NCBI GenBank assembly: GCA_009763385.1
Contig: CM019825.1
Coordinates: 20,885,499 to 20,949,498, forward strand
Direction: 5' to 3'
DNA length: 64,000 bases
From: Coix lacryma-jobi var. lacryma-jobi
Taxonomy: Eukaryota; Streptophyta; Magnoliopsida; Poales; Poaceae
Part shown: piece after piece, positions 19,623 through 31,042 of the stretch
Layout: each line of letters begins with the position of its first letter
How positions within the stretch are numbered: position 1 is the first letter of the stretch
Translations under genes and position numbers: made by a program
The notes under the pieces: generated by a model
The model's input: the letters and a program-made list of their open reading frames with translations, nothing else
What the model was told of the DNA's origin: nothing
The model's database searches: none

Positions 19623-21083
19623 ATGGCGGAGGCGGCGGCGCACGTGCTGGTGTTCCCGGTCCCGGCGCAGGGCCACCTCAACAGCTTCCTCCACTTCTCC
19701 ACGGGGCTCCTCCGCTCGGGCCTCCACGTCACCTTCCTCCACACCGACCACAACCTCCGCCGCCTCGGCGCCGCTGCCGCCGAGGCCGCCGCCGCCTCGC
19801 CGCGCCTCCGCTTCCTGTCCGTGCCCGACGGCCTCCCCGACGACGACCCGCGCGCCGTGGACGGCCTCCCGGAGCTCCTGGAGGCCCTGCGCACCAAGGC
19901 CAGCGCCTCGTACCGCGCCCTCCTCGCCTCGCTGTCGCCGCGCGCGGGAGTAGGCGGAGGCGGAGGCGCCGATGGCTTCCCGCCCGTGACGTGCGTGGTC
20001 GGAGACGGCATAATGCCGTTCGTGGTCGACGTCGCGGAGGAGCTCGGCGTCCCGGCGATCTCCTACCGCACGGTGAGCGCGTGCGCCGTCCTGGCGTACC
20101 TGTCCGTGCCCAGGCTCCTCGGCCTCGGCGAGCTCCCCTTCCCCGACGGAGGAGGCGACCTCGACGCGCCCATCCGCGGCGTCCCGGGGATGGAGAGCTT
20201 CCTGCGCCGGCGAGACCTCCCGGTGCAGCTCCGCCAGCTCTCCAGCACGCACGAGGAGCCATTGATCAAGGGGGTGGTCGAGGCCACCGTGCACAGCCGC
20301 AGGGCCAGAGCTCTCATGCTCAACACGACCGCGTCCCTGGAGCGGTCGTCCCTCGAGCACCTTGCGCAGGAGATGCGCGGCGTGTTCGCCGTCGGCCCCC
20401 TGCACGCCATGTCCCCCGCGCCGGCGGTGGCCACGAGCCTGTGGCGCCCCGACGACGGGTGCATGGCGTGGCTCGACAGCCAGGCGGAGGCGGCGCGGGC
20501 CGTGGTGTACATCAGCCTGGGGAGCCTCACCGTCATCTCCCACGAGCAGTTCACCGAGTTCCTGCACGGGCTCGTCGCCGCCGGCTACCCGTTCCTGTGG
20601 GTGCTCCGGCCGGACATGCTCGGCGCCAGCCAGGACGCCGCGCTCCGGGAAGCCGTCGCCGCGGTCGGGGGAGACAGGGCGCGCGTCGTGCCGTGGGCGC
20701 CGCAGCGAGACGTGCTGCGGCACCGCGCCGTCGGGTGCTTCCTGACGCACGCCGGGTGGAACTCGACGCTGGAGGGCGTCGTCGAGGGCGTGCCCATGGT
20801 GTGCTGGCCCTTCTTCTCCGACCAGCAGATCAACAGCCGCTTCGTGGGCGCCGTGTGGAGGAACGGGCTGGACATGAAGGACGTGTGCGACAGAGGCGTG
20901 GTGGAGAGGACGGTGAGGGAAGCCATGGAGTCCGCCGAGATCAGGAGGTCGGCTCGTGGTCTGGCAGAGCAGGTGAAGCGTGACGTTGCCGACGGCGGGG
21001 CATCGGCGTTGGAGTTCCAGCGCCTCGTCAGCTTCATCAGGGATCTCAGCACGTCAGCAGCACAGAAGACCCCATCTCCGTAG
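19623..21083 (+). CDS. UDP-glycosyltransferase UGT2 (family 1)
   Basis: A second intact small-molecule glycosyltransferase, 486 residues, intronless. The ATG at 19623 (MAEAAAHVLVFPVPAQGHLN) is chosen because the family motif starts there. Catalytic His18 is in QGHLN; the PSPG box begins at W358 (WAPQRDVLRHRAVGCF, THAGWNSTLEG, WPFFSDQQ) and ends in Gln, again with THAGWN. The N-terminal acceptor half differs clearly from UGT1 and UGT3, so a different acceptor is likely. The last 500 bp and the 3' flank (AAATGAATGGATTGAAATTA, then CTAGACACGCACCGA) are almost the same as UGT3. The gene is extremely GC-rich, so long antisense open frames (one of 505 codons) occur by chance. Confidence 0.92.
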   Translation: MAEAAAHVLVFPVPAQGHLNSFLHFSTGLLRSGLHVTFLHTDHNLRRLGAAAAEAAAASPRLRFLSVPDGLPDDDPRAVDGLPELLEALRTKASASYRALLASLSPRAGVGGGGGADGFPPVTCVVGDGIMPFVVDVAEELGVPAISYRTVSACAVLAYLSVPRLLGLGELPFPDGGGDLDAPIRGVPGMESFLRRRDLPVQLRQLSSTHEEPLIKGVVEATVHSRRARALMLNTTASLERSSLEHLAQEMRGVFAVGPLHAMSPAPAVATSLWRPDDGCMAWLDSQAEAARAVVYISLGSLTVISHEQFTEFLHGLVAAGYPFLWVLRPDMLGASQDAALREAVAAVGGDRARVVPWAPQRDVLRHRAVGCFLTHAGWNSTLEGVVEGVPMVCWPFFSDQQINSRFVGAVWRNGLDMKDVCDRGVVERTVREAMESAEIRRSARGLAEQVKRDVADGGASALEFQRLVSFIRDLSTSAAQKTPSP

Positions 21084-21614
21084 TATCTCCGAGGTCTTGA
21101 AATGAATGGATTGAAATTAATCTACCTAGACACGCACCGATTTTTTTTTTCAAGATCCGACACGCACCATTTTTTTTCATGATCCGACACGCACCAATTG
21201 AATGGCCGGATAGCATAGGTACCACACTGTCATCTCGTACTGCGGCCCAGTCAGCGCTCGAACAGATCGGATTTTTTCGCCCACGGCACATGCGCGACGT
21301 ATTCGTCGTTGGCCTATCCATGCCATACCTAAGCAGCATTTGGCTGAGAGGTAGGTTGAGACAGTCCTATCTCTAATTATCTCTAATTTGTAAGACGGAA
21401 CGGTGATAAGACGACTCTAATTTTTATTTGGTTAAATAAGTATAGGATCAAATAATTTTCTGTTTGGTCGGAAGACATTAAAAGAGAAATTACCAAATGA
21501 CAAGTAAGATTCATTTATCAGTTTTTTTTTTCTTCTTCTTCTTTTTTCTTAATCCCTCGATCGAAACATCTCCCTTGCCCGAATCATGAATCATGATTCT
21601 ACGGGGGCACTAAC

Positions 21615-21824
21615 GGCCTGTTTGGTTCCGCAATTCGGCGTCGCGCGACCGCGTTGAGCGACCGCAGCTCGAAAGCCGCGTTTGCGATTCCCGACCGCGT
21701 AGTTCATTTTACTGTGATTCGCGTTGTGCGCGGTTGTCGGACGCGCGGTCACCGCAGACTGTTTGACGGGATTTTTCCGCTCAGACGGCTCAAACGTGTC
21801 GCTGCCGCGGAACCAAACACGGCC
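21615..21824. mobile_element. GC-rich MITE, hAT/PIF-like
   Basis: Terminal inverted repeats GGCCTGTTTGGTTCCGC and GCGGAACCAAACACGGCC flank 210 bp dominated by CGCG motifs (GCGTCGCGCGACCGC, GTCGGACGCGCGGTC). The GGCCTGTTTGGT start is common among grass MITEs. Confidence 0.75.
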
Positions 21825-22216
21825 TGAATGACACGCTTGTGCTTGTCCACTCGCTCGTGCTCGGCGTGACGACGGTGCTCGCCGTTGCGGGGTTTCACCG
21901 TCTTCAAGCTCCTCTGCAAGTCCATTTGTGAGCGAGCCCATTTTTTTTTCTCCTTCCTCGCCACCAGCGTTGCCCCGTTCCACTTGGGTTGACTATGTTC
22001 CCTCAATTTCGACTTGATTCATGCAGAATACAAGGACCCATGTGTTAGACACTCAAAACTTTGATCCATACATGCAACACATGATTCCATTTCGTACTGG
22101 ACCAACACCAAAGACAACCAAACACGACCATATGTACGAGCTCAATCATGCTCCTTTGATCCTGCATAGTCCGACCATCTTGCATGAAGCCACCTTCTCC
22201 AACCAATCACACCCTT

Positions 22217-22414
22217 AGGGTGTATTGGTTAGAGGGACGAACCGGTCCTACCTACCTCACATTCAAATGTCCCTCATCTCAAGACTATCCCATTGCATCC
22301 CAGCTGATCGCCTCGACCAAACACTACATAAGGTATTGGTTGCATACAAATCCACCTCAATCTCTCTTAAACCACGTGGATTGAAGTGTATTTATGTACA
22401 ACCGAATAAGCCCT
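22217..22414. mobile_element. MITE related to the one at 10849
   Basis: Ends AGGGTGTATTGGTTAGAG and the complementary ACAACCGAATAAGCCCT, with the internal ACCACGTGGATTGAAGTGTA shared with 10849-10980. Confidence 0.7.
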
Positions 22415-22442
22415 AAATTGGCGATAGCGTGCACTGGCCTGT

Positions 22443-22970
22443 GGTGTTATCACACCTGATTTTAACGATAAAATCGAATGTACAATATATGTATGTCATG
22501 ATCAATTTATATACATATATCGATATCATAATAGTATAAAAAATAACGTTGAATTACATAATCAAGACATTATTACAAAAGATGACCGTCAAATGTAAAA
22601 CAAAAGTACATCAACTCTTATAAGCTCTTGCAGAACAGGACGTTGTCCCCATAGGAAGGTTGATCGGGGGCAGCATCAGCCTAGTACAAGTCATCGAGGT
22701 CAAAACCATCGTCTTTTACGTACTCCTGCTTGTCATCTCCAACGTTTGGGTGCAGTAGCAGGGGAGGCAAAGAGGAAGGATGAGTACATCGAAATGTACT
22801 CAAATAATGTGACATAATGCTTATAACAAAGGGATAGGCTAACTTTATTTAACACCAGCACCTAAAGCGACACGTCCTAAATCCTATGCACCTAATTACT
22901 AGATGAAATTATGCCTTCCCCTTAAAACCAACACTCGAAGTCCACCGAGCAACCAACACTCTGAAAGTTC
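22443..22970. repeat. Degraded fragment of the gypsy LTR family
   Basis: Matches the LTR end at 1119-1680 with many substitutions and small indels: TGTTATCACACCTGATTTTA, then ATATATGTATGTCATGATCA, ATTACATAATCAAGACATTA, GCCTAGTACAAGTCATCGAG and GGGTGAGTACATCGAAATGT-like segments in the same order. Only the LTR terminus is present, so it is an old truncated copy. Confidence 0.75.
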
Positions 22971-24179
22971 TTGTTTGGTTTTGGATAATTGATGTCACCT
23001 AGAGTACTAACCTTTGTCATGAAGTGTGTATGAGTTAGGTTGGTACACACCAAGTACCATGTGTTGGTGGTGATGACCAAAAGATAAATCAAGTGCTCCA
23101 TATTTGGAAAAGAAGAAGAGAAAAGCAAAACCATTTGAAGATCAAGCTAAAGGTATAAATAGAGATTTTGTTTTGGCACTCAAGACACTAAAGAGGGTAT
23201 GAGTATGTTTAGGATCGATAGTCATACTATTATGAGAGGACTATCTCGGTGATTACAGTTATCAAGTGTTAGTAGATGAATTTATACATGCGTATATATT
23301 AGGACCTAGTGTACTAACTTCCAATCTTTAAAAAAAATTTATAAAATGCTAACACACTTGCATAAAGTGGTGTACATTTAGTGGTGTTGGCATATTTGCA
23401 AATAGTGGTGTTGGCATATTTGCGAAAGAGAAGAGCCCGGAGTTGAAAAGGAGGTTTTCAGATTTTTCAGACGAGAAACGCCGCGCTGCTGCGCTGTGTA
23501 GGCGCTCGTAGCCAGAACGCAGATTGGTACGACGCGCAGGAAGATTCTTCTTCACAACGATTTTGCTAGGTACTTCCTCCCTCGTCCGCGTTGACCCCGT
23601 CTGGTGCTCACCGCGGGGAGGCCCGGATCTGCGGCTGCACGCGGCATGCTGCGGTTGAGGCGGTGATCGGCTCGGACATCAAACGCATCGCCGCCATGTG
23701 AGATCTCGTGTGCGCCACCTCCACGGCCGATGATGGGCTCCATTATCGTCGCTTGTTAGTGCGTCGTCGCCATCCTCGTTGACATCACAAGGCTCGCGAG
23801 TAAATCGATCACAGGACTCCAGGTGCATCGTGCTTTTAGTTCCTAATTCGTGCTGCTTCAGGTGCAGGATTTGGATTTGAGGTGCACGACGTCCTCCAGG
23901 TGCATCGTGGAATGAATATGGTTTTAGTTCCTGATTCTTGTTGCGCTTGTTCTGGAATAAAATCGATTAGTTTCTTGTGTTTTCTGTTTCAGAGTTGCTG
24001 TATCATTGCAGGACTTTATGTCATATCGTATTTGTCAGTTCCAAAATCATTCGTGCTCTGCTGCATAGCTTGGATGAAAAGCATTCAAAACATCTCATGC
24101 ATTCTCAGTTCAGTTTTGTCCAGTCCATTTCTTGTTTTTTTGCTAACTTTTTCTTTCAGATCACGGAAAGTACTTTCAA

Positions 24180-24385
24180 TGTGGTTTCAGTTAGCAATTT
24201 CAGTTACTAATTTCAGTTAGCTTCTCGCTATTCAGTTAGCAAACTTGTAGTTAGCTTCTAATTTCAGTTTGCAATTTTAGTTACTAATTTCAGATAGCTT
24301 CTAGTTATTCAATTAGCAAAATTTTAGTTAGCTTCTAATTTCAGTTTGTAATTTTAGTTACTAATTTCAGTTAGCTTCTAATCTA
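24180..24385. repeat. Short degenerate repeats TTTCAGTTAGC/TTTCAGTTACT
   Basis: A run of about ten variants of TAATTTCAGTTAGCTTC and GCAATTTTAGTTACTAATTT, with a higher-order period of about 85-90 bp. It has no coding potential; function unknown. Confidence 0.7.
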
Positions 24386-25759
24386 TGAAGTGTTTGAGGA
24401 AGTTGTTATTTCCTGAAATTATCTAATTTGGTATGCTTTACATTCTTGTACAGGATAATCTTCAATTGCATTATAGTGTTTACTAACTAAAATCCTTGCA
24501 CTCTGTTTCAGGGTTAGTGATCTGATCAAGTTTCAGCAGGCAAAAGAAAATTTGTTCAATGCTTTTTTTTTGTGAGATGGTAACTATTGCAGGTCTCAAA
24601 CTGTGAACTACTACTAACAAAGATATTTTTTCTGACATTCATGTATGCTCCGGTTCGTGTGGCTCTTGTGTTTCAGTCATTGTTGTTTATCCGAACCCAT
24701 ATCAGATTATGTCTTAAGCTTGTTGTGTACTGCTATTTATTAAGCTTTCCATTAAAGTTTATTAGCAAATATCAAATCATGAGAAAAGTGAATGTTTCCG
24801 ATGGATTGTTGTTACATACGGTCTATTTATAAACACTGAAGATTTATACATAATCCGTAACTAGCAATCTTTCTGAACATGAAGTCTACAATCATCTTTT
24901 GGTGTGAACATGTACAACACTGAGTGGCTATGAGTGTGAATAGAATTAAGTGAACACGATGGTTTAAAAAAAACATAATTTATGATTTATTTATATTTAA
25001 ACCGTTATATATCAAACGGTAACAAAATAGTATATAAAATGGTATTTGTGATTGATCGTAGCTTTATACAGAGCATTAAATTGATTGTAGACAACCTCCT
25101 GTCTGTAGATTGTATGGTCTATCTTTTTAATTGTCTGTATAGTCTCTTGCAGACGACTCCTCGTCCGTGAGCTGTACATGCCTTTAGTTCTAAAAATTGT
25201 GACCGAGGCACAATGCATGAGCATAACTAAAATTATATGAAATAAAAGAATACTAGTATTTCTATTTATATATGAAAGGAAATAAGTAACATCTATTGGC
25301 AGGCGAGACCACCCGGGGATAAGATTAGAGAGAGAAGAAAGAAAAAAAATATAGAGCTATTTTGACATTCCACCATTTTCAATAACCATAACAAGTTATC
25401 GTACCAAATGTTTTTTTAACTAGAGAAGTTGGAGAGCTGAACTAAGTTGTTTCGTCAAACAAGTTATAATTGAAGTTATTTTTTCTGGCCTTATTTGACA
25501 CAACTCCTCGACTAAAAGAAATTGTTGTATCTAAGAGCTTTTAAATGTGTGGAGCTAAAAATAATAGCTTCATCTACCTTCAATATGTTTTGATAGCTCT
25601 TGCATGAGATTACGTGAGATTGTGAGAACATGTTTTATGAAGCTTCACATGCACAGCTGTTCTGCCAAACAAGTGAAGCTATATCAAACGGCCTTGGAAC
25701 TGATAGTATAAAGATGGGATTTCAGCTGCGTAAGCGCCTGCGTCAACTAGCCACGACGG

Positions 25760-25783
25760 CACGTGACCAGCGCGGTATATAAA
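25760..25783 (+). promoter_or_regulatory. G-box and TATA box upstream of UGT3
   Basis: CACGTG at 25760-25765 (core of a G-box, bound by bZIP/bHLH factors) and TATATAAA at 25776-25783 lie about 60 bases before the UGT3 ATG. They suggest UGT3 was, or still is, transcribed. Confidence 0.6.
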
Positions 25784-25839
25784 ATGGGAGCGCAAGGATC
25801 TTGCTGCCAGTTCCTGACCCCCTGCTCGCATCGTCGGAC

Positions 25840-27412
25840 ATGGCGCCGGCGCACGTCCTCGTGTTCCCGTGCCCGCTGCAGGGCCACATCAACTGCATGC
25901 TCCACTTCGGCACGGGCCTCGCTGGCGCCGGCCTCCACGTCTCTTTCCTCCACACCGAACACAACCTCCGCGTGCTCGGCCTGGCCTCCGCGGCCGCCGC
26001 GCCGCGCCTCCGCTTCCTGTCCATCCCAGATGGCCTCCCGGACGACCACCCACGCTCGGCCGGTGAGCTCATGGAGCTCGTCAGGTCCCTGAAGACGGCG
26101 GGCCCCGTCGCGTACCGTGCTCTGCTTACCACGTTGCTGCCAGTGCCAGCCGCGGATCGGCCGGGCCCTTCCTCCGACGCCGTCGCCGTCGACCCCGGCT
26201 TTCCGCCGGTGACATGCGTTGTCGCCGACGGCCTGCTGCCTTGGGCCATCGACACCGCCGAGGATCTCGGCGTGCCGGCGCTCGCCTTCCGCACGGCCAG
26301 CGCCTGCAGCTTCTTGGCCTACCTGTCTGTGCCCAAGCTTTTCGACCTTGGCGTGGCGAGCTCCCATTCCCTGCCGGCGGCGACCTTGACGAGCCGGTGC
26401 GCTGCGTCCCGGGGATGGAGAGCTACCTACGCCGACGCGATCTCCCACGCCAGTGCCGCCGCATTAGTGAGACCGTCGACGTCGACCCCACGCTGCACTT
26501 GCTCGCCACGGGCACCGCGCAGAACGTCAACGCACGGGCGCTGATACTGAACACGGCCGCCTCCCTGGATGGCTCAGCCGTCACGAACATCGCACGGCGC
26601 ACGCGCGACGTATTTGCCATCGGACCTTTACATGCGGCGTCCCCGGCGCCGGCGGTGGCCTCCAGTGGCGCGAGGACGACGGGTGCACGGCGTGGCTCGA
26701 CGGCCACGCCGACCGTTCCGTCGTGTTCGTGAGCTTGGGGAGCCTCGCCGTGATCTCCCGCGAGCAGTTCGCGGAGTTCCTGTCTGGTCTCGCCGCCGCG
26801 GGCTACCCTTTCCTCTGGGTGCTCCGGCCGGACATGGTCGAGGCAGCAGGACAGGACGCGGCGCTCCGAGAAGCCATCCGGGTCGTCATCGGAAGCAAGA
26901 ACGCGCGCGTCGTGCCGTGGGCGCCACAGCGAGACGTGCTTCGGCACCGCGCCGTCGGGTGCTTCCTGACGCACGCCGGGTGGAACTCGACGCTGGAGGG
27001 CGTCGTCGAGGGCGTGGCCATGGTGTGCTGGCCCTTCTTCGCCGACCAGCAGATCAACAGCCGGATGGTGGCCGCCGTATGGATGAAGGACGTGTGCGAC
27101 AGAGGCGTGGTGGAGAGGACGGTGAGGGATGCCATGGAGTCCGCCGAGATCAGGAGGTCGGCTCGTGGTCTGGCGGAGCAGGTGAAGCGTGACGTTGCTA
27201 ACGGCGGGGCATCGGCGTTGGAGTTCCAGCGCCTCGTCAGCTTCATCAGGGAGCTCAGCACGTCATCAGCACAGAAGACCCCATCTCCGAAAGTCCGAAG
27301 TACTGAAATGAACGCGTTGGAATCAATCTACATAGACACGCACCGATTGTTTTCTAAAAGATCCGACACGTTTCAGTGGCTGGATGACATATACCACTCT
27401 GTCTTCGTGTAG
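25840..27412 (+). pseudogene. UDP-glycosyltransferase UGT3, frameshifted and chimeric
   Basis: A third family 1 UGT, broken. The ATG at 25840 gives MAPAHVLVFPCPLQGHINCM, and the frame follows the family to PKLFDLG near 26352, where about 5 extra bases shift it. The frame then reads ELPFPAGGDLDEPVRCVPGM to ASPAPAVASS near 26665, where about 4 bases are missing. The third frame carries the PSPG box (WAPQRDVLRHRAVGCF, THAGWNSTLEG) to the end. A 15-bp in-frame deletion removes five residues after AAVW, and the stop used by UGT2 is lost so the frame runs on to 27412. A truncated product of about 235 residues would lack the donor site. The N-terminal half is closer to UGT1 and the C-terminal half nearly the same as UGT2. 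Confidence 0.88.
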
Positions 27413-27419
27413 TAGTGTT

Positions 27420-28365
27420 AGGAGCAAGGCCAATAACAGAGTCTAAGTATTTAACTATAAATCAGGTTATAATACTCAAGCTATACAATAGTCAAGTTTT
27501 TACTTATTTACAAAATTTTTATATTATTATGTGTTTTTATTCTCTTTCGTAATCCTTCTCACATACATATTTATTGGAACCTGCTAGTATCTATGCTTCT
27601 GTGCTCAGCTTAGTACTTGCATAAAAGCTAAACTCTCTTCTTTCTTCTTTCTTCTCTCTTCCACGTCAATAAAAACATTTATTAGCATGACTATAAGCTT
27701 CTACTTGCTCTAAGATGGTGTTTAATTGATGAGTAAAAAGGTTTTTTTGTCACATCGAATATTACGACGCTAATTTAGTCTATTAAAAATAGGCTAATAA
27801 AAAACAAGTTAAATATTTCACCCCCAAATCGCGAGACGAAATTATTAAGACTAATTAAATCATCATTAGCGCATGTTTACTGTAGCATAACATTATAAAA
27901 TTATGACCTAATTAGGCTTAAAAAATCGTCTCACAAAGTTATCAGAATTTGTATAGTAGTTATTTTTTGTCTATATTTAATATTTCATGCATGTGTCCAA
28001 ACATTTGATGTGATTTATGAAAAAAAATTAGGCTAGATAGTTGATTGGTAAAAAGCTTTGGTGTATTACATCGGATATCACGTGACACGTCGAATATGGT
28101 ATTCAAATATCAATAAAAACAAATTATATATTCTCAAAAAAGAAAAAAAACATAAGATAAATTTATTAAGACTAATTAATTCATCATTAACACTTATTTA
28201 CCGTAACACAATATTGTCAAATCATGAATTATTAGGTTTAAAAATCGTTTCACAAAATTATTATAATATTTAGTTATTTTTAATTTATATTTAATACTTC
28301 TATCAAATATTTGATGTGATAGATGAATAGTTTTTTTTAAAAAAAAACTAAACGCCCCTAGATCT
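27420..28365. repeat. Cluster of MITEs between UGT3 and the DUF1618 gene
   Basis: 27420-27715 is bounded by facing GAGCAAG / CTTGCTC motifs. 27716-28040 and 28045-28365 look like two diverged copies of one MITE type, sharing TCATCATTARCRC, TGTAGCATAACATTA or CCGTAACACAATATT, and ATATTTGATGTGAT-like segments. The boundaries are approximate. No gene is supported here. Confidence 0.5.
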
Positions 28366-28554
28366 TTTTTTAACCTTTTTTTTGTGAATGATCTTTTTTT
28401 AACCTTGTAGCCAGCCGCCGCCATTGGCAGCCAGATCCGCTCAACGTCCGCACTCTGCATCGATCCGAATCGGCTGCATAGATCTGATCTTCTCTGTCGC
28501 CGCCCTTTTGATTGTGCCAACATCTCTTCCTGTAGCCTCAAAAATCAAGGAACC

Positions 28555-29879
28555 ATGTCCGTCCATGTCCATCATGACCCTCCCAGTCCCACCCTGGACT
28601 GGACCCTTGTCAACAACGAAGGATATCTCGGCAGCCGCTCTGACGCCGTCACAGCCGTCGGCGAAGGGAGAAACAACCTGGCGGTTGAATTGTCCTTCAG
28701 GCCGTCGAAGCCGCCGCTGCCGTCCAACCTCTCCGTGTACTGCTGCCCCGGCGTCAAGTGCCCCCGCCGCCCCCAAATCCTCTCGGCGGCCGAAGATCTA
28801 CTGGTTTTCCGTCTTCCGGTTGCCGCCGGCCCTCCACCGCACTGCGCTACATTGGAGGAGTGCGATCACTTCGTCTATCGGGCTGGGTCGCCGTCGCTTA
28901 CGCTGATCCCGAATCCGAAGCGCTACTTCGGTAACGCTGACGTCGGCATCCTTCCCCGCAAGGAGAACCTCTTCACCGTCGCTGCTCTGGTACCCTGTTG
29001 CACCAGTAACGAGTGCATCCTTCATCGGTTCGACTCTGAGGCCGGGAGATGGGTTTTGAAGACTGTGTATCTGGATGCCCCGCGGACGGCATTTCCGGTG
29101 AAAATCCCCGCCAACGCCGACCGGCTCAATTTCCATATAAACACCACCGTGATCGTCCTCGGAGGTGAGGATGGCACCATGGGTTGGGTCGATCTCTGGA
29201 GTGGCATCGTGATGTATGACTTGCTCCGTGAGGATCAAGACCAAGACAGGCCCAATCCCCGACACATTCCACTTCCCGTGCCGATGCACGCAGTCGTCGT
29301 GGCATCTCGGTTGTCACCACCAAGCGTGGGAAAGCTTGCCTCAAGCTGGCCGACTTGCAAATCATTGGCGGTCGTCTTCCCTATGAAGACATTGAAACCC
29401 AGATGCATGCATTCTTTGTTGACGACTGGATTGTCACCACATGGAGCAACACAAATATGGGTAGTTCATTCGAGGACTGGCATGAGGACTTCACAATCTG
29501 TGGTTCTAAGATCCAAGTCAGTGATGCCGTGCGTGCAAAGTTGCTGAGCTCTGGATTGCTTCATCGCAATCCGTCACAGGACAATGGTGAGGAGGTCTCT
29601 GTGGAGATTGCCTTGCGGAACCTTGCAGTGTCTGAGCCAACCCCCAGCCTGAATGGCGACGAGGATGTCTTGTACCTGATGGCCAGGACGAAACTTTTTC
29701 ACACCAAGGCATTTGCTCTTGCTATCGACATGAGGAACTCCATGCTGCTAGATGTGGCTGAGTTTGGCATTGACAGTGGACCGGGCATATTTGTCACCTA
29801 TCGGCCTAGTATTATCTCCAAGTATATGAAGCTGGTGTCAGCTCCAGGTATTCGTTATGTTGTAGCAGCAAATGCCTAA
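28555..29879 (+). pseudogene. DUF1618 domain protein, one frameshift
   Basis: Grass-expanded DUF1618 proteins have no established biochemical role. The ATG at 28555 starts MSVHVHHDPPSPTLDWTLVN; a middle block has FHINTTVIVLGGEDGTMGWV and DLWSGIVMYDLL, then RHIPLPVP, typical of the family. Near 29288 the frame shifts by one base; the next frame continues with RRGISVVTTKRGKACLKLAD and IVTTWSN, and ends at a TAA at 29877-29879. Both halves are otherwise open and family-like, about 440 residues in all, so only one missing base separates it from a full frame. It may be a young pseudogene or an assembly error; an intron is less likely because no good splice pair is visible at the shift. It lies outside the UGT duplications. 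Confidence 0.75.
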
Positions 29880-31042
29880 TTCAGTTCTTTAATCAACCCA
29901 CTTCAAAGCATGCATGTTCTGCCAATGAATTTCTATTTCAGTTCATATTGTTAGAAATTGTTTTTAGTTATTGATTATACACTGTGATGTTCTATTTTGA
30001 TGAAATAATTGAGATACTTTGGATTTTCTTTGCTAGTGGTCAAACACTTAGTTTTTTCCTTGGTTAGCTCTTTTTTTTTTCTTGGACAAGTTGGAGAGCT
30101 GTGTATCGTTATATTAGAGAAGAAATAAGGGTAGAAGAACCCATATAAACACAACCAACACCAGCAAGGTATCAGGTTACATTCGTGCCTTTGGGATCTC
30201 GACCTTAAACAACCAACTGTCCATGACAGGGGCAGTAAGGAAAGAAATCCCTTTAGACCCTGCCATGGTCCAAAATTTCATCTCCTCCTTGGCCAGCAAA
30301 AGGGCATCCTGCAAATCTGGCAACCCTCCATCAACCACACCTATTCTGGTAATTTCATAGCATCCATGTCCTTAGAATGACAATGGAGTTCAGCCCTTTT
30401 AAGCACTTGGCCACTAACTATGTCATTGGTCCTTGCGCACCAACCATCAAAGGAAGTTTCTTTAAGTTGAGGAGATAAACTCTACAGGCCAACGTCGTGC
30501 AGTAAGTGCAACCAGAATTGCCTGTTGTGCAGGCGAAGCTCATACTAGTTGGTTGTACAATTAGGGATCCGAGGACCTGTGCTCTATCAGAAATTACGTT
30601 TTACCATGGCCACTGAATATATGGTCTTAATTTAGTTGTCTTTTGTTGTTTTCTTGTCTTAAAACATATATGTGAAACCCCTCATCTAATCCCCATAATA
30701 TCAGTGGCATGTTTCAGATGAATTTTCCTTCGTAGCTTAACCGTACAATTACTGGGTAAAGATCCATAATTATATAGATAGCATCCAGGATATGACGCCA
30801 AGGGCATTTGCCCATATTTGCTGATTTATGTGACTTTTTGCCTGACTCCTGCTCGATTTCACCATTGTTGGCCCTCTGCCTTTATCTTCCACTATTTGCC
30901 CATCCCTTCTGATTCATTTTGCAACCTACCTAACCAATATATTCAAGAATCAGAAGTGGCTGTTGTCTTGAGCTCGCTCCTTGGTAGCATTGGGCTTATA
31001 AGGTATAATTTTCCGAGTTGTATAGTGGCCCATATCACCTCT
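29880..31042. other. 3' flank of DUF1618 gene, possible LINE 3' fragment
   Basis: A poly-T run near 30070-30080 followed by TGTATCGTTATATTAGAGAA is like the inverse of a plant LINE 3' end, so about 30070-30545 may be a truncated minus-strand LINE; no coding domain was recognised. 30550-31042 shows no supported gene and continues beyond the solo LTR at 35378. Confidence 0.35.

Larger units (their letters stand above)
21084..25759. other. Intergenic region between UGT2 and UGT3
   Basis: No protein gene supported. It holds the MITEs at 21615-21824 and 22217-22414, a degraded gypsy LTR piece (22443-22970), a further probable LTR fragment (22972-23340, beginning GTTCTTGTTTGGTTTTGGAT), a GC-rich patch at 23540-23760 without a credible frame, a short-repeat field at 24180-24385 and a likely MITE near 25490-25700 with facing TTTGACACAAC / GCCAAACAAG-type ends. 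Confidence 0.45.

Noticed and set aside
19233..20750. 505-codon open frame on the minus strand
   Set aside because: It is exactly antisense to UGT2, with Arg/Gly/His-rich nonsense composition; GC-rich codon use of the real gene leaves the opposite strand open.
19991..20983. 330-codon plus-strand frame inside UGT2
   Set aside because: A shifted frame of the real gene; the composition is Arg/Ala/Pro-rich and the UGT motifs are in the other frame.
23540..23760. GC-rich patch as a possible first exon
   Set aside because: No start or splice arrangement gives a recognisable product, and downstream sequence is short-repeat DNA.
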